Shown here: piece after piece, positions 5,911-6,352 of the stretch
Layout: each line of letters opens with the position of its first letter
Position numbering within the stretch: the first letter of the stretch is position 1
NCBI GenBank assembly: GCA_023139715.1
Contig: JAGLNB010000069.1
Coordinates: 1-6,352 of the forward strand
Source: Planctomycetota bacterium
GTDB taxonomy: Bacteria; Planctomycetota; Phycisphaerae; Sedimentisphaerales; Anaerobacaceae
Length of the DNA stretch: 6,352 bases
Direction: 5' to 3'
Notes under the pieces: model-generated
Told to the model about the DNA's origin: nothing
What the model saw: only the letters and a program-made list of their open reading frames with translations
Databases searched by the model: none
Program-made: the position numbers and the translations under genes

Positions 5911-6352
5911 ATGGCTATGGAAGAAAAATTGAATTACTACGAGAAAGGTTTGAAATTGGCCGAAGCCGGAAAATATCAGGAGGCTTTCGACTGTATTTGT
6001 CAGTATCTTCGTACTGCAGCAGGTGATGCGCAGGCAATAAACGATGCCGGAGCAATTCTTCACTGCCTCGGCCGCTCGCAAGAAGCTATAGAGTATTTCA
6101 CCAAAGCCAGAAAACTCAAAAGCGACAGTTCTGAAATAATCTGGAATCTCGTAGAAGCAAATCTTGCACTTGGAAACGCCGATTGTGCCGCTGAATTTTT
6201 CGATGAGATGGAACAGGTGGGGATACTAAATGCTGATACTTTGAACAGAACCGCAAATGTTTTTCTGAATCAAAACGACAAAGCAGGTGCAGTTGAAATG
6301 TTATTAAAATCAACAAAAATGGCATCAAATCAGGAAATACTTTCGCCTATGC
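5911..6352 (+). CDS. Tetratricopeptide-repeat protein, 5' part (3' end outside window)
   Basis: The frame is open from 5890 to the right edge, giving 147 whole codons from ATG 5911 without a stop. ATG 5917 (M3) is an alternative start; neither has a strong SD, only AG-rich sequence upstream. The protein is built of 34-residue helical repeats: TPR-like units run at about 6-39, 40-73, 74-107 and 108-141, with a turn residue recurring exactly every 34 positions (G20, G54, G88, N122). The first two show the typical G.(y/s)qEAi pattern (GKYQEAFDCI, GRSQEAIEYF). No signal peptide or membrane segment is seen in the visible part, so a cytoplasmic scaffold is likely. TPR proteins encoded beside flagellar genes can act in export or in flagellin glycosylation, sometimes as the N-terminal part of a larger enzyme, but the portion seen here gives no specific function. 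It is separated from flgL by 193 bases and may have its own promoter. Confidence 0.85.
   Translation, partial: MAMEEKLNYYEKGLKLAEAGKYQEAFDCICQYLRTAAGDAQAINDAGAILHCLGRSQEAIEYFTKARKLKSDSSEIIWNLVEANLALGNADCAAEFFDEMEQVGILNADTLNRTANVFLNQNDKAGAVEMLLKSTKMASNQEILSPM

Overview
The window is a compact run of late flagellar-assembly genes, all on the + strand: flgH (3' part only), flgI, a short rod-binding flgJ, a FlgN-type chaperone gene, flgK and flgL. A 193-base gap follows, then the 5' part of a tetratricopeptide-repeat (TPR) gene that runs off the right edge. L-ring and P-ring genes mean a diderm (Gram-negative) bacterium with an outer-membrane-spanning flagellum. The moderate-to-low GC, the order flgH-flgI-flgJ-flgN-flgK-flgL, the stand-alone FlgJ and the style of the FlgK and FlgL inserts suggest Planctomycetota, perhaps a Phycisphaerae/Sedimentisphaerales-like lineage. 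This is inference from remembered family features; a deltaproteobacterium or another diderm is not excluded.

Layout: 1-488 flgH (partial, start left of the window); 511-1632 flgI; 1644-1988 flgJ; 1985-2509 flgN; 2533-4494 flgK; 4530-5717 flgL; 5718-5910 intergenic; 5911-6352 TPR gene (partial). Gaps between the flagellar genes are 22, 11, -4, 23 and 35 bases. Each internal start has a plausible Shine-Dalgarno (SD) sequence, and no terminator is visible between genes, so flgH to flgL is very probably one transcript.

The products act in sequence. FlgJ caps or chaperones the rod as it crosses the periplasm. FlgI (P ring) and FlgH (L ring) form the bushing around the rod. FlgN escorts FlgK and FlgL to the export gate. 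FlgK and FlgL then form the junction between hook and filament. The TPR protein's role is unknown.

The only substantial non-coding stretch, 5718-5910, holds a perfect 7-bp inverted repeat and, just downstream, overlapping sigma-54-like and sigma-70-like promoter candidates that could start a new transcript at the TPR gene. I see no mobile element, CRISPR array, RNA gene or defence system. The more unusual points are an enlarged FlgK with five cysteines, the absence of flgM, fliW and csrA from their common positions, and the structured gap before the TPR gene.
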